From Thermomicrobiales bacterium (GTDB lineage Bacteria; Chloroflexota; Chloroflexia; Thermomicrobiales; UBA6265), in the NCBI GenBank assembly GCA_023957115.1, contig JAMLHN010000002.1:62001-126000 (forward strand): a DNA stretch of 64,000 nucleotides. The letters are read 5' to 3'. Under the pieces are notes generated by a model that saw nothing but the letters and a program-made list of their open reading frames with translations, searched no databases and was not told the origin of the DNA. Shown piece after piece: positions 1 through 8,809 of this stretch. Both the position numbers and the translations under genes were made by a program. The number at the start of each line of letters is the position of its first letter. Position 1 is the first letter of the stretch.

Positions 1-339
1 GATGAGGCCGAGAACGAATTCCAGCGCAACAGCGACCGTCAGGAAGATGACCGTGACGCGGACCGAATCCCAGAAAAAAGGATCATGGAACAGGATGCGC
101 CGGTAGTTGTCGACGCCGACCCATTGCCACGACGCGTTGCGGTCCGCCAGGTTCCATTGGTGGAGACTGAGCCAGATGGAGTAGACAAAGGGAAAAATGG
201 CCATTGCCAGCAAGACCAGCATGGCCGGACCCAGAAAGATTACGAGCGGACGTCGGTCGATGAACTCGAGTGCGCGCTGGAGCAGATTGCCGCGTGCGCG
301 TTTCGAGGTCATCTGACTCAGGGAAGGTGAGATCGACAT
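1..339 (-). CDS. Sugar ABC transporter permease (MalF type), 3' end outside window
   Basis: The N-terminal 113 residues of an integral-membrane subunit of a carbohydrate importer; the gene runs off the left edge. After a basic cytoplasmic start there is a first membrane segment (about residues 32-55), then the family-typical stretch with YRRILFHDPFFWDSV followed by a second hydrophobic segment ending EFVLGL, as in MalF/UgpA proteins. It lies 69 bp downstream of the solute-binding protein gene on the same strand and should form a transporter with it. Start chosen at the upstream ATG (339); an internal ATG at 312 is possible. The ATPase and second permease are not in the window. Family confident, substrate unknown. 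Confidence 0.85.
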   Translation of the reverse strand, partial: MSISPSLSQMTSKRARGNLLQRALEFIDRRPLVIFLGPAMLVLLAMAIFPFVYSIWLSLHQWNLADRNASWQWVGVDNYRRILFHDPFFWDSVRVTVIFLTVAVALEFVLGLI

Positions 340-376
340 TGAGACCGGGTCGTTTCTGCTTCAAAAGGAAACAAGG

Positions 377-398
377 CGGGGACCGCAAACGGCCCCCG
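377..398 (-). terminator. Intercistronic hairpin between binding protein and permease
   Basis: On the minus strand a 9-bp stem (CGGGGGCCG / CGGTCCCCG, one G-U pair) closes a TTTG loop, followed by a pyrimidine-rich stretch. It sits just after the solute-binding-protein stop. Hairpins here often reduce read-through into permease genes or stabilise upstream mRNA; that role is inferred. Confidence 0.5.
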
Positions 399-408
399 CG
401 GTTGTGGA

Positions 409-1773
409 CTATTGCTGCAGACCAGCGGCCATAAGAATCTGGTCGACGAGGCTGTTTGCCTCGGAGAGCGCGTCTTCGGGCGAACTGTCGCCAGAGACGG
501 CCGCCGAAAGCGACGCTTCGATTGCATCGGCCATCTGCGGCCACTCGGGAATACGCGGCCGTCCCCAGCCCAGACCAAATGAGTCGAGCATGGCTGGATA
601 CTGTGGGAACTTGGCGACCATATCGGGATCGCTCAGCACCGACTCGCGGGCGGGAGGTTGCGCTTCGGCGAGTCGCGCTTCCATCTCCGGCGACGTCGCC
701 CAGAGCATGAATTCCCAAGCAGCATCCCGGTTCGGTGTGTCTGTCAGGATGCCGACATTCCAGCCCCCCAGCACGGGTGTCTGGAGGATCGCGCCATCGT
801 CCTGTGGTTGACCGGGCATCACAGCGACATCCCAGTCGTCGACGATCTTCGATCGCTCCGGATCGCCGTATGCTGGTATCGAGTCGTTCCACTGAATGAA
901 CATGGCCGCCTGGCCGCCGGAAAAGAAGGCATCACCTTCATCATAGTCCTGGGCAAGCGAGCCCGGGTTTGCCTGGCCAACCAGTGCAACCAGGGTTTCG
1001 AGCGCACTGACCGCAGCCGGTTCGGTCAGGGTCGATTTGAAGTTCTCATCGTAGAAGCGGCCGCCATAGGAGCCGAGCAGATTGGCATAGGTACACCCGA
1101 GCTGAACACCGCGTTTGGCCATCAGGGTGATGCCGTAAACATCGTTGCCCTGTTCACCGGCGGTGATTGCGGTTGCGGCGGCCAGCACATCGTCCCATGT
1201 TTGCGGGACTTCGAGGTTGTATTTCTCGAGCAGTGACGGTCGGTAGTAGAACATCATGACCGACGTATCGAACGGTAGACCATAGAGCTCGCCATCCCAT
1301 TCGGAAAGCTCGCTGACCAGTGCGGGCAGAAAATCGGGAAGATTCAATACCTCTGGATCGGTAGCGTCGACCAGATCCTGTACCGATCCGATCCAGCCGT
1401 TTCCGGCGTACTGTCCCATCCAGACCCCATCGACATGCACGATGTCATAGGTGTCACCGCCCTGGGTGAGTGCGGTGAGCTGTTTTTCCTGCAGGGTTGG
1501 ATAGGCCAGATCGTCGAATTCGACCTCGATCCCGGTCAGGTCAGTGAATTCACCGAGCAGGCTCTTGAGCATAACCGGCTTCGGCTCGGCCACCATGGCG
1601 ACCCGGAGCTTGGCGCCGGCGAACGGCTTGCCCTCTGCCGGGAACGTCGACTGGGCAAGCACCGAAGGGTGAACGGATGCCCCGCGGGCCAATGCGGCTG
1701 CTGCGATACCTGCGCTGGTTCCCTTTATTAGCGTGCGGCGATCGAAACGCGAGAATTGTGGACGGTTCTTCAT
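409..1773 (-). CDS. Extracellular solute-binding protein, family 1 (sugar ABC importer)
   Basis: A 454-residue secreted protein that would capture a sugar outside the membrane and deliver it to the adjacent permease. The N-terminus carries a Tat-like signal (DRRTLIKG followed by an Ala-rich hydrophobic segment). The mature part has family-1 hallmarks: a TGIEVEFDDLAYPTLQEK region, a DIVHVDGVWMGQYA segment, and a C-terminal NRDAAWEFMLWATSPE motif typical of MalE/UgpB-type proteins. A Shine-Dalgarno GAGAGGA precedes the ATG at 1773. It lies between the isomerase and the permease on the same strand, so it belongs to the GntR-headed operon. Ligand unknown; the enzymes nearby suggest a sugar or amino sugar. 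Confidence 0.9.
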   Translation of the reverse strand: MKNRPQFSRFDRRTLIKGTSAGIAAAALARGASVHPSVLAQSTFPAEGKPFAGAKLRVAMVAEPKPVMLKSLLGEFTDLTGIEVEFDDLAYPTLQEKQLTALTQGGDTYDIVHVDGVWMGQYAGNGWIGSVQDLVDATDPEVLNLPDFLPALVSELSEWDGELYGLPFDTSVMMFYYRPSLLEKYNLEVPQTWDDVLAAATAITAGEQGNDVYGITLMAKRGVQLGCTYANLLGSYGGRFYDENFKSTLTEPAAVSALETLVALVGQANPGSLAQDYDEGDAFFSGGQAAMFIQWNDSIPAYGDPERSKIVDDWDVAVMPGQPQDDGAILQTPVLGGWNVGILTDTPNRDAAWEFMLWATSPEMEARLAEAQPPARESVLSDPDMVAKFPQYPAMLDSFGLGWGRPRIPEWPQMADAIEASLSAAVSGDSSPEDALSEANSLVDQILMAAGLQQ

Positions 1774-1871
1774 CGATGTCCTCTCTTGCCAAAAGCGATG
1801 TCGTCGGTCGATCTGTTGTCGTCATTCCGGCCGGCCCTGGCCGGTTCGATCGGTTCCTCCTTCCGGTTCGC

Positions 1872-2810
1872 TCAGCTCGACAGTAATCGCGTCATTTCAG
1901 TGCGGGTGTCGCGCAGAAGACGTTCCGCGTTTTCGGGGAGCGCATAGGGGCCGAGGACGCTGAGCTCAGCCGAGATCCACCCCCGATAGCCATTGGCGAC
2001 GACCAGATTCATCATTGCCTGCAAGTCGATGACACCCTCTCCTGGAGCAAGGTGCGCATCGGTTTCCAGATTGTTGTCATCGAAATGGACATGCGCGATG
2101 CGGTCGCCAAAGGTCTCCAGATGGGCGCCGAGATAGGCGACTGGGTCGATGCCTTCTCGATGCGCGGTGACAGCGACATGTCCAAAATCGACCATCATCT
2201 GCAGATTGGGCGACGTGATCTGATCGAACACGATCTTTGCCTCTTCGAGTGTGGCGATGCCGTTGCTATCGTGGTAGACAAGCGGCTCGAAGAGGATGTC
2301 GACTCCGTGGGCAGTGGCGATCTCGACGAAGTGGCCGATGACCTCGACGGACGCTTCGAGGATCTCCTTGCGGGTCGTACGCCGGTAGTCGCCGTTTTCG
2401 GCCACCCAGAGCCACATCGGGACGATCAGCGCCATGCGCTTGCAACCGAGCTCAGATGCAACCTCGATGCAGAGCTCCAGATTGCGGAGGCTCCGTTGAC
2501 GCAGCGCCGGACCATCGAAGGGTGGGGCCTGATCGACCAGGGTATTGATGGGATAGAGAAGCTGCTCGGGCGTGTATCCGGCGATCTCCAGCCCGGCTTC
2601 GTCGCACATCGTCCGGATTGCGCGTACGCGGGTTGTATCGAGCTTTCCGTGGGAATCGACCATATCCCAGACATAGCCATGGTATTGGCCGCCCCAGAGC
2701 TCGACTCCGTCGTAACCAGCCTCTTTGATCAACCGCAGTGCGAGGTCGAGCGGGTAATAGCGCAGGAGCCCCGAGACGATTCCCAACTTGAAACGCTCTT
2801 GGTTCGACAT
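1872..2810 (-). CDS. Sugar phosphate isomerase/epimerase (AP-endonuclease-2 TIM barrel)
   Basis: A 312-residue protein of the xylose-isomerase-like TIM-barrel superfamily. Visible signatures are the N-terminal KEAGYDGVELWG strand, the central FEPLVYHDSNGIA segment with a likely metal-binding glutamate, MMVDFGHVAVTAHREG, HVHFDDNNLETDAHLAPGEG and the C-terminal GYRGWISAELSV; the Glu, Asp, His, Glu set fits a divalent-metal site. Start ATG at 2810 has AAAGGGGAA upstream. It is between a SIS-domain gene and a sugar-binding protein gene, so a role in converting the imported sugar is likely. The exact reaction (epimerase, isomerase or dehydratase) cannot be told from sequence. Confidence 0.85.
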   Translation of the reverse strand: MSNQERFKLGIVSGLLRYYPLDLALRLIKEAGYDGVELWGGQYHGYVWDMVDSHGKLDTTRVRAIRTMCDEAGLEIAGYTPEQLLYPINTLVDQAPPFDGPALRQRSLRNLELCIEVASELGCKRMALIVPMWLWVAENGDYRRTTRKEILEASVEVIGHFVEIATAHGVDILFEPLVYHDSNGIATLEEAKIVFDQITSPNLQMMVDFGHVAVTAHREGIDPVAYLGAHLETFGDRIAHVHFDDNNLETDAHLAPGEGVIDLQAMMNLVVANGYRGWISAELSVLGPYALPENAERLLRDTRTEMTRLLSS

Positions 2811-2843
2811 GACAAATGTTCCCCTTTGGGTGAACGCAACCGT

Positions 2844-3905
2844 CTAGGCGTATTCACCCCAGCGGGCGCCGATCTTGCCCATATAGCGGCGCTCGTCGAC
2901 ATCGTGGTTCTTCTGCGCTGCCATATGCATCACCCACCATTCAGTTGGGACGAAGAGTGCGAAGGGGGCAAAGAGCTCACCGAAATCGGGGTAGTCCTTC
3001 GCATCGAAGACCAGTTGGCGGGCGCCCTTCTTGGTGCAGAAATCGATTGCCTGCTGACTCACGGTGCGTGAAGCGTCGGTGCCGACGAGATGGAGAAAGG
3101 CGCGGCTGTTATCGAGTTTGGGATCGCCCGCGATGATCTCGATCGGTCCGTGATAGAACTCCCCGCTATCGACCGGGGCCGAGTCGAGCCAGAGGTTTTC
3201 GATAACCACACTCAGGGCGAGCTTGTACGCGAGGCCATAGTTGGGGCCTGTTCCGAGCACATAGAACATCCCGACATCCGGCACCTCGGCGGCCAGCTTT
3301 TGGGCGAGAGTGTTCGAAGGCTCGTTCAGCTTCGCGACGGCATCCGGCAGCTTGGCGATCCCGTCGAGGATCTGATTGCCGGGAGCCTTGGCTCCTTGCG
3401 CGAGGAGCACCTGACCGGCTACCTGATAGACGAGCGCCAGGGGAACGGTGAATACCGCCTTGTTGCGATAGTCGAGCACCCAGTCGGCACTTTTTGCCAG
3501 TGGTGTCTGATCGGTTTCGGTGATGGCGATGACCTTGGCGCCAGCGGCCTTGGCCATCTGCTGGGCTTCGAGAATTTCAGGTGTCTGGCCCGAATACGAG
3601 GTCAGGAAGAGAAAGCTGTTCTCATCGAGTGAGACCGGATTGCGGCTGACGAATTGCCAGCCAGTCTGAACGTCACTTGGTACATCACTGAAACGGTCGA
3701 GTAGGTACTTGAGACCATGCATGGCGGCATTGGAGGCGCCGCCGCCAAGCGCATAGACCCGCGGACGCGTGCTTCCAGCGATTGCCTTGCCAATCTCCTG
3801 CAAGGTTGACCCAAGCCGGGTCCGCGTCTCTTCGATTCCGTCCGCTGTCACCAGCGATGTGAAATAGAGGGCGTTGGTGTCCACTGCGTGTGTTTCAGTG
3901 CTCAC
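2844..3905 (-). CDS. SIS-domain sugar isomerase/deglycase (GlmS/FrlB/AgaS-like)
   Basis: A 353-residue cytoplasmic protein with two sugar-isomerase (SIS) domains. The first shows YALGGGASNAAMHGLKYLL and FLFLTSYSGQTPEI, the serine-rich phosphosugar loop; the second covers about residues 200-330 with VDSGEFYHGPIEII, as in GlmS, AgaS and fructoselysine-6-phosphate deglycase. There is no glutaminase domain, so it is not GlmS itself. It starts with GTG (3905), downstream of the GntR regulator, and is followed by the TIM-barrel isomerase. An amino-sugar or fructosamine phosphate substrate is the most likely reading. Confidence 0.85.
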   Translation of the reverse strand: MSTETHAVDTNALYFTSLVTADGIEETRTRLGSTLQEIGKAIAGSTRPRVYALGGGASNAAMHGLKYLLDRFSDVPSDVQTGWQFVSRNPVSLDENSFLFLTSYSGQTPEILEAQQMAKAAGAKVIAITETDQTPLAKSADWVLDYRNKAVFTVPLALVYQVAGQVLLAQGAKAPGNQILDGIAKLPDAVAKLNEPSNTLAQKLAAEVPDVGMFYVLGTGPNYGLAYKLALSVVIENLWLDSAPVDSGEFYHGPIEIIAGDPKLDNSRAFLHLVGTDASRTVSQQAIDFCTKKGARQLVFDAKDYPDFGELFAPFALFVPTEWWVMHMAAQKNHDVDERRYMGKIGARWGEYA

Positions 3906-3962
3906 AGTCGGTTGTGATCCTTCCTTTTCGATTCGACACGACCGCGCTCGGCCGCCTGCGGC

Positions 3963-4706
3963 TTATCGGCTGAAAAGCTCGACTCGGTGGGTGTAGCTGT
4001 CCGGGCGATAGATATCGAGCTCACAGAGCACCGGGCGATCGGTGGCGCGATCGAAGACCACGCGTTCGATCATTTGCACCAGTGCGTTCTCCTCGAGATC
4101 CAGGTGCGCGGCATGTTGCGCCGAAATCTGCCCGGGCGTGAACGTCTCGATGGCTCGGTAGAACTCGATACCGGTCGATTCGAGCATGCGATAGAGCGAG
4201 CCTCGGCTGAGTGCTTCGGACGTGAAGGCATCAGGCGTTCCCCGACTCACGATCCAGGGTGGAACATGCGAGCGGTGCACCCCGACCGGAGCGTCATCCG
4301 CCAGAAGGACGCGTTCCACCACGAATGCATGCGGGGTCGCAAGCTGCAGTGCGTGCTGCACCTCGGGAGTGACTTCGCGGATTCCGACGTCCAGCAGGCG
4401 ATAACCGGCGGTTCGCCCCGAAGCGGCTGCGTCTTCACTGAAGCTGGAAAGACGGGGAAGTCCCTCGATCTGCTTCGGTCGCTCTGCGACGAAGGTTCCC
4501 TTGCCGGGAACGCGTGTCACCAATCCTTCGCGTTCGAGCTCCCCGAGCGCCTGACGAATCGTGATCCGGCTGATGCCGAATGTCTCACCGAGTTGAGCTT
4601 CCGACGGAAGACGTTGGCTCGGCGCGAACTCTCCAGAGAGCACCTGCGATCGCAAGTGATCGGAGAGCTGGCGATAGAGCGGAATGGTGGAATCGATGTC
4701 GACCAC
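3963..4706 (-). CDS. GntR-family regulator (HutC/UTRA type)
   Basis: A 247-residue transcription factor. Residues 1-75 form the GntR winged helix (PLYRQLSDHLRSQVLSGEF, then LGETFGISRITIRQALGELE), and the rest is a UTRA effector domain ending in LCELDIYRPDSYTHRVELF. GTG start at 4706. It is the first gene of the sugar operon on this strand and probably represses it until a phosphosugar binds. An AT-rich dyad immediately upstream is a likely binding site. Confidence 0.9.
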   Translation of the reverse strand: MVDIDSTIPLYRQLSDHLRSQVLSGEFAPSQRLPSEAQLGETFGISRITIRQALGELEREGLVTRVPGKGTFVAERPKQIEGLPRLSSFSEDAAASGRTAGYRLLDVGIREVTPEVQHALQLATPHAFVVERVLLADDAPVGVHRSHVPPWIVSRGTPDAFTSEALSRGSLYRMLESTGIEFYRAIETFTPGQISAQHAAHLDLEENALVQMIERVVFDRATDRPVLCELDIYRPDSYTHRVELFSR

Positions 4707-4730
4707 AGTTTAGATCCGTTTCACATCATA

Positions 4731-4760
4731 ACCTAATATAACATATTATAACATGACCTA
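4731..4760 (-). promoter_or_regulatory. AT-rich promoter/operator of the GntR operon
   Basis: A sharply AT-rich patch in GC-rich DNA contains the dyad AATATAACATATT (4735-4747) and, on the minus strand, TATAAT- and TATATT-like -10 elements. Position 25-55 bp ahead of the GntR start fits an autoregulated promoter. The operator role is inferred. Confidence 0.55.
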
Positions 4761-4848
4761 ACAGATGGCAACCCCTCTGGAGTAAAAGCTCTCTGCGACA
4801 TGTCCTATTGACGATGGAGTGCTGGTCCGATACGCTTACGGGAAATAA

Positions 4849-4988
4849 GCCTTCGGGGTTAGGGTGAGGCCGCGTGCTATGTCGGCCAAGTCCCGACCGG
4901 CGGTGAAAGCCCGCGAGCGGCTGGTCGTACCAGTTGCACGATCCGGTGAAATTCCGGAGCCGACGGTAGAGTCCGGATGGGAGAAGGC
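4849..4988 (+). promoter_or_regulatory. FMN riboswitch (RFN element)
   Basis: Conserved RFN blocks occur in order: CTTCGGGG, then GGGTGA, CCGACCGGCGGT, AGCCCGCGAGC, GATCCGGTGAAATTCCGG, AGCCGACGGTAGAGT, CCGGATGGGAGAAGG. The terminal GCCTTC and GAAGGC can pair as P1. A rho-independent terminator lies about 60 bp downstream, so FMN binding would cut transcription of the following genes. RFN elements control riboflavin synthesis or uptake genes; here no rib gene follows but an ABC importer does. Confidence 0.95.
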
Positions 4989-5047
4989 GCAGAAGCGATC
5001 CGGCATTCGATGCTGGCTCGGCTTTGCGAATCCCTTGAAATCGTTCG

Positions 5048-5081
5048 ACGCCCGGTGGTCACCAGACACGGGCGTTTTTTT
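5048..5081 (+). terminator. Rho-independent terminator of the FMN riboswitch
   Basis: The stem ACGCCCG / CGGGCGT (5048-5054 with 5069-5075) is followed by a run of seven T. It sits between the RFN aptamer and the first downstream gene, the expected place for the riboswitch expression platform. Confidence 0.88.
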
Positions 5082-5189
5082 GTTGTCCGCAGATGGTCGA
5101 CCGCCACGCGTGGAGCGATTCCGAAGGCATCGTCCGATGCTGACGCCAGGAGCGCATGAGCTCCGGCGATTGACGGAATCGTTCGAACG

Positions 5190-6128
5190 ATGGCACGCGC
5201 GCTCGCAACTCGATTGATCTATACGATGCTGGTGGTCTTGACGGCTATGAGTGTCGTTTTTCTGTTGCTGCACCTCTCCGGCGATCCGGCCGACGCGCTC
5301 ATTCCCCCTGGCAGCAACCCGGACGATGTCGCAGCCTTGCGAGCGAAATTCGGACTCGATAAATCCCTGCCCGAGCAGTATCTCGACTACATGCGGAACG
5401 CTGCCCGTGGCGATTTCGGGGATTCCTGGCGGAGCGGCCAACCCGCCATGCATTTGGTGCTGGAGCGACTCGGCGCCACGTTGCTTCTGGCGATGACCGC
5501 ATTCCTGATTGCGTTGGCCGTTGCCCTGCCACTTGGGGTCGTTGCCGGAACCGGACGGTATCGTCTGGCCGGTTGGCTCGCCAGTGGGGTCGGGGTGCTG
5601 GGACAGGCACTTCCGGCGTTCTGGTTGGGCACCGTTCTCATCCTGTTCTTCAGCGTTCGGCTCGGATGGATGCCGTCGTCGGGGAGAGAGGGATTCCGGT
5701 CGTTGCTGCTTCCGGCAGTTGCGCTCGCGGCGTTTCCGGCGGCCACATTGCTGCGACTCGTGCGCGTTTCGGTGGCGGACGTCATGGGAGCCGACTATAT
5801 CCGTACCGCCAATGCCAAGGGGCTCCCGGGCCGGCTGGTGCTTTGGCGGCATATCGCACGAAACGCCATGTTGCCGGCTATCGCCTATGCCGGGGTGGTC
5901 GGCGGATTTCTGGTTGCCGGGGCGGTTGTCGTCGAATCGGTGTTTGCCTGGCCAGGGATCGGGCAATTGGCGCTCCAATCGGTGGCAAGTCGCGATCTTC
6001 CGGTGATTCAAGCGTTCGTCGCTGTCGTGGCGGTTCTGATCGTCCTGGCCAATCTCCTCTCTGAGCTCGTTGCCCTGTTGGCCGATCCGCGTTTGCGGGA
6101 AGCCTCGGCATCCGGTGCGGTGCGATGA
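5190..6128 (+). CDS. ABC transporter permease, peptide/nickel (DppB) type, FMN-riboswitch controlled
   Basis: A 312-residue membrane protein with six predicted segments and the DppB-type layout: an N-terminal TM, the periplasmic LHLSGDPADALIPPGSNP and LRAKFGLDKSLPEQYLDYM signatures, and the EAA loop TANAKGLPGRLVLWRHIARN that contacts the ATPase. It overlaps the next permease by 4 bp (ATGA). It is the first gene after the FMN riboswitch and terminator, so its expression should fall when FMN is high. By family it moves peptides, nickel or glycosides; by regulation a flavin or flavin precursor is a reasonable inference. Confidence 0.88.
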   Translation: MARALATRLIYTMLVVLTAMSVVFLLLHLSGDPADALIPPGSNPDDVAALRAKFGLDKSLPEQYLDYMRNAARGDFGDSWRSGQPAMHLVLERLGATLLLAMTAFLIALAVALPLGVVAGTGRYRLAGWLASGVGVLGQALPAFWLGTVLILFFSVRLGWMPSSGREGFRSLLLPAVALAAFPAATLLRLVRVSVADVMGADYIRTANAKGLPGRLVLWRHIARNAMLPAIAYAGVVGGFLVAGAVVVESVFAWPGIGQLALQSVASRDLPVIQAFVAVVAVLIVLANLLSELVALLADPRLREASASGAVR

Positions 6129-7030
6129 TGGCGTCTCGCATGCTGACCATGCCCGGCGCGTTCAGGCAATCGGAGGCGTCGCAACGTGTTTCACGCGGAC
6201 GCTGGAACCCTCGCTCCGCGACCCCCGCTGCCTGGTTGGGAGTCGGTATCGTGATCGCGCTGGCATTGATCGCGGCGATCGGTCCGATGCTGACTGGCGA
6301 CCCCGATAAGCAAGTGCTCCGAGACCGGTTGCTGCCGCCGGTCTTTTTCGGTGGGACCTGGGACCATCCGCTGGGCACCGATCAGCTCGGTCGCGATTTG
6401 CTGGCGCGTGCGGTCGTTGGCTGCCGGCTCACTCTGCTCCTTTCGCTGGCTGTGACTGTTGCTTCGACGGTGATGGGGAGTCTGCTCGGTTTGATCGGCG
6501 GGTTGCGTCCCGGACGGATCGACGGCGCCCTCCGTTTTCTGGTCGACGTACAGATCGCGTTGCCGGTGATCGTGATTGCCATCGCCGCATCGGTCCTGTT
6601 CGCGCCCGGCTTCGTCCTGGTCTTCCTGGTTCTCTTGTCGACCGGCTGGATTTCCTATCAACGCGTCGTGCGATTGCAGACACGATCGCTGTCACAAGCG
6701 CAGTTCGTCGAGGCCAGTCGTTCCATCGGAGCGGGTGAAGGCTGGATCGTGCGACGGCATCTGCTCCCTAATCTGGCCGGAACGATTGCGGTGCTGGCCA
6801 CGCAGCAAATGGCCGCGGTGATCCTCTTCGAGGCGGCGCTCAGTTACCTCGGACTCGGGATGCCGGCTGATGCGATTACCTGGGGACGCATGGTGGCGGA
6901 TGGCCGGGAATCGATGCTGAACGCCTGGTGGGTGTCGGTCATCCCCGGTCTGTGCATCGCGTTGGCAGTTCTTGGCTTCAATCTGATCGGTGAATGGTTT
7001 GGAACGCGACGACCCGGAGTGGCGTCGTAG
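6125..7030 (+). CDS. ABC transporter permease, peptide/nickel (DppC) type
   Basis: The 301-residue partner permease. It has a long basic N-terminal tail, a first TM near residues 35-55, the DppC-type HPLGTDQLGRDLLARAVVG signature, several further TMs and the EAA loop ASRSIGAGEGWIVRRHLLPN. Start ATG at 6125 overlaps the upstream stop. It heterodimerises with the DppB-type subunit. No DppD/DppF ATPase gene follows, so the transporter must borrow ATPases from elsewhere in the genome. Confidence 0.88.
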   Translation: MMASRMLTMPGAFRQSEASQRVSRGRWNPRSATPAAWLGVGIVIALALIAAIGPMLTGDPDKQVLRDRLLPPVFFGGTWDHPLGTDQLGRDLLARAVVGCRLTLLLSLAVTVASTVMGSLLGLIGGLRPGRIDGALRFLVDVQIALPVIVIAIAASVLFAPGFVLVFLVLLSTGWISYQRVVRLQTRSLSQAQFVEASRSIGAGEGWIVRRHLLPNLAGTIAVLATQQMAAVILFEAALSYLGLGMPADAITWGRMVADGRESMLNAWWVSVIPGLCIALAVLGFNLIGEWFGTRRPGVAS

Positions 7031-7049
7031 AAAACGTGGAGGAACTCTC

Positions 7050-8624
7050 GTGCGCGAGCATCGAATTCGAACGATCGACGATTGGAATCTCACCCGGCGT
7101 GCGCTGCTTGCGTCGCTTGGCGTTGGACTGGGCACCGTCGCGCTTCCACATCCGCACGCCGGAGCGCAAAGTCCGGAAGCCACCGCCGGCGCGCGGGCCG
7201 AATCGCTGACGATCGACTTGAGCAGTGAGCCGGATACGCTCGATCCCGCCTTGACCTATACCCCCGCCGGCTGGTCGGTCGTCCATTCGGTCTACGACTC
7301 GTTGCTGCAATACGACAATGACGGCAATCTCGAGCTCCTGCTCGCCGAAAGCTGGGAATGGACCACTCCAACGACGATCCAGGTCAAGCTCCGGCCCGAC
7401 ATCACCTTCCACAATGGGGAGCCGCTGACCAGCAATGCCGTGCAGTTCTCGCTGGCGCATATCACGGCCGAAGAGACGGCCTCGCAGGTCTCCGCGAATT
7501 TCGCCGTCATCGAGTCGTTCAATGAGATCGACGATTTGACGTTCGAGCTGGTGCTTTCGCAACCGGCGCCCTGGCTCCCGGCCCAGGTGGCGGCATGGTT
7601 GGCCATTCTTCCCCCGGAGTACGCCACCAGCAACGATTTTGCCCGGAATCCGATTGGAACCGGACCGTACAAATTCGAGGAATGGCGATCGGGTGAATCG
7701 ATCGCGCTCTCGATCAATGACGACTACTTTGCGGGGAGCCCCAAGGGAGCGCAGATTGCCGATGCGGTCACCTACCGTTTCGTACCCGATGCGACCACCC
7801 GGGTGGCCGATCTGCTGTCGGGGAGTGCGCAGCTGGTGCAGGGGGTTCCCATCGATCAAACAGGATCGATCGAAGACGGTGGACAGATGGTGATTGCGCA
7901 ACCGGTTTCCGGTACCGCGTTCGTACGGGTCCCAAATACCGTCGAGCCGTTCATCGATCCGCAGGTTCGTATCGCGCTCAATATGGCGGTCGACGTCGAG
8001 GGTATCGTCGAAGCGTTGGATGGCGGGTATGGGACTCGGCAGGCGAATCTTTTCGTCCCGAGCAGCATTGGTTATGACCCCGATATCGCTCCCTATGCCT
8101 ACGATCCCGAGATGGCCAGGGAATTGCTCGAAAGCGCCGGATATGCCGATGGGTTGTCGTTGAAGATGGATGTTTCGGCGCTCGAACGGCTCGATATCGC
8201 GCAAGCCATTGCCGCGCAACTGGGAGAGGTGGGTGTCGATGTCGCTGTTACTCAGAAGGAGCCGGCGCTCTTCAATGCCCCCGACCAGTGGACTGGTGTG
8301 GCGGAGGATGCTGCCGAATTGCGCGTGATCACCTGGCGCCCGCTGTTCGATCCTTACACCCTTCTCAGCCTGATGTTCTCCAATACCGGATTCCTGTCCC
8401 GCTTCGACGATCCGACGATTCAGGGATTGATCGACGCGTTCTCCACCGAATCCGATCCGGAGAGCCGGTCCGCTATCGGGCGCGAGCTTGGCAAGGAGAT
8501 GCACGATAATCCTGCGGCAATCTATCTCTACGACCTGACTGCGATCTACGGTCTGGCCGCGGATGCCCCGCCGTGGTCTCCCCGGGCGGACGAGTACGTG
8601 ATTGCGACGTATCGTGGGGAGTGA
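7050..8624 (+). CDS. ABC transporter solute-binding protein, family 5
   Basis: A 524-residue secreted binding protein. The GTG at 7050 is chosen because GTGGAGGAAC lies just upstream and it gives a clean Tat-like signal (LTRRALLASLGVGLGTVA). Family-5 signatures are the SEPDTLDPALTYTPAG start, LAESWEWTTPTTIQVKLRPD with FHNGEPLTSNAV, and RNPIGTGPYKFEEW. A further in-frame GTG at 6990 would overlap the permease. It completes an importer with the two preceding permeases under the FMN riboswitch. Family-5 proteins bind peptides but also nickel, sugars and other small molecules, so the ligand is open. Confidence 0.9.
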   Translation: MREHRIRTIDDWNLTRRALLASLGVGLGTVALPHPHAGAQSPEATAGARAESLTIDLSSEPDTLDPALTYTPAGWSVVHSVYDSLLQYDNDGNLELLLAESWEWTTPTTIQVKLRPDITFHNGEPLTSNAVQFSLAHITAEETASQVSANFAVIESFNEIDDLTFELVLSQPAPWLPAQVAAWLAILPPEYATSNDFARNPIGTGPYKFEEWRSGESIALSINDDYFAGSPKGAQIADAVTYRFVPDATTRVADLLSGSAQLVQGVPIDQTGSIEDGGQMVIAQPVSGTAFVRVPNTVEPFIDPQVRIALNMAVDVEGIVEALDGGYGTRQANLFVPSSIGYDPDIAPYAYDPEMARELLESAGYADGLSLKMDVSALERLDIAQAIAAQLGEVGVDVAVTQKEPALFNAPDQWTGVAEDAAELRVITWRPLFDPYTLLSLMFSNTGFLSRFDDPTIQGLIDAFSTESDPESRSAIGRELGKEMHDNPAAIYLYDLTAIYGLAADAPPWSPRADEYVIATYRGE

Positions 8625-8736
8625 GGAGTTGGGATTTAGGAGCGCACTCCGTCATCGCAGCCGCGGCGTACCGCACCTTCATTTCGACCCGAGCGAAGCA
8701 GAGCGTAACCTGGGGCGAACACCAAAGGAGTCTTCG

Positions 8737-8756
8737 CCCAGCGTTTCAACGTTGGG
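8737..8756. repeat. Dispersed 20-bp imperfect palindrome, copy 1
   Basis: CCCAGCGTTTCAACGTTGGG in the 185-bp gap between the binding protein and the PPOX fusion. It is repeated at 42443-42462 (one arm variant) and 59594-59613, each within about 45 bp of wider similarity (a GTCTT-like segment before, a GCG-rich segment after). It looks like a REP-type intergenic element. Confidence 0.75.
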
Positions 8757-8809
8757 GACGCGGCCGAATTGAACAGAGGCTGAATAGAGTTGGAACGAGT
8801 AAAGCAAGA

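Noticed and set aside
1-892. Long open frames antisense to the solute-binding protein and permease
   Set aside because: They have no family motifs and are explained by the high GC content of the coding strand.
4836-6011. Large open frame antisense to the FMN riboswitch and permease
   Set aside because: Low-complexity, Arg/His/Gln-rich translation with no recognisable domain; shadow of the plus-strand gene.
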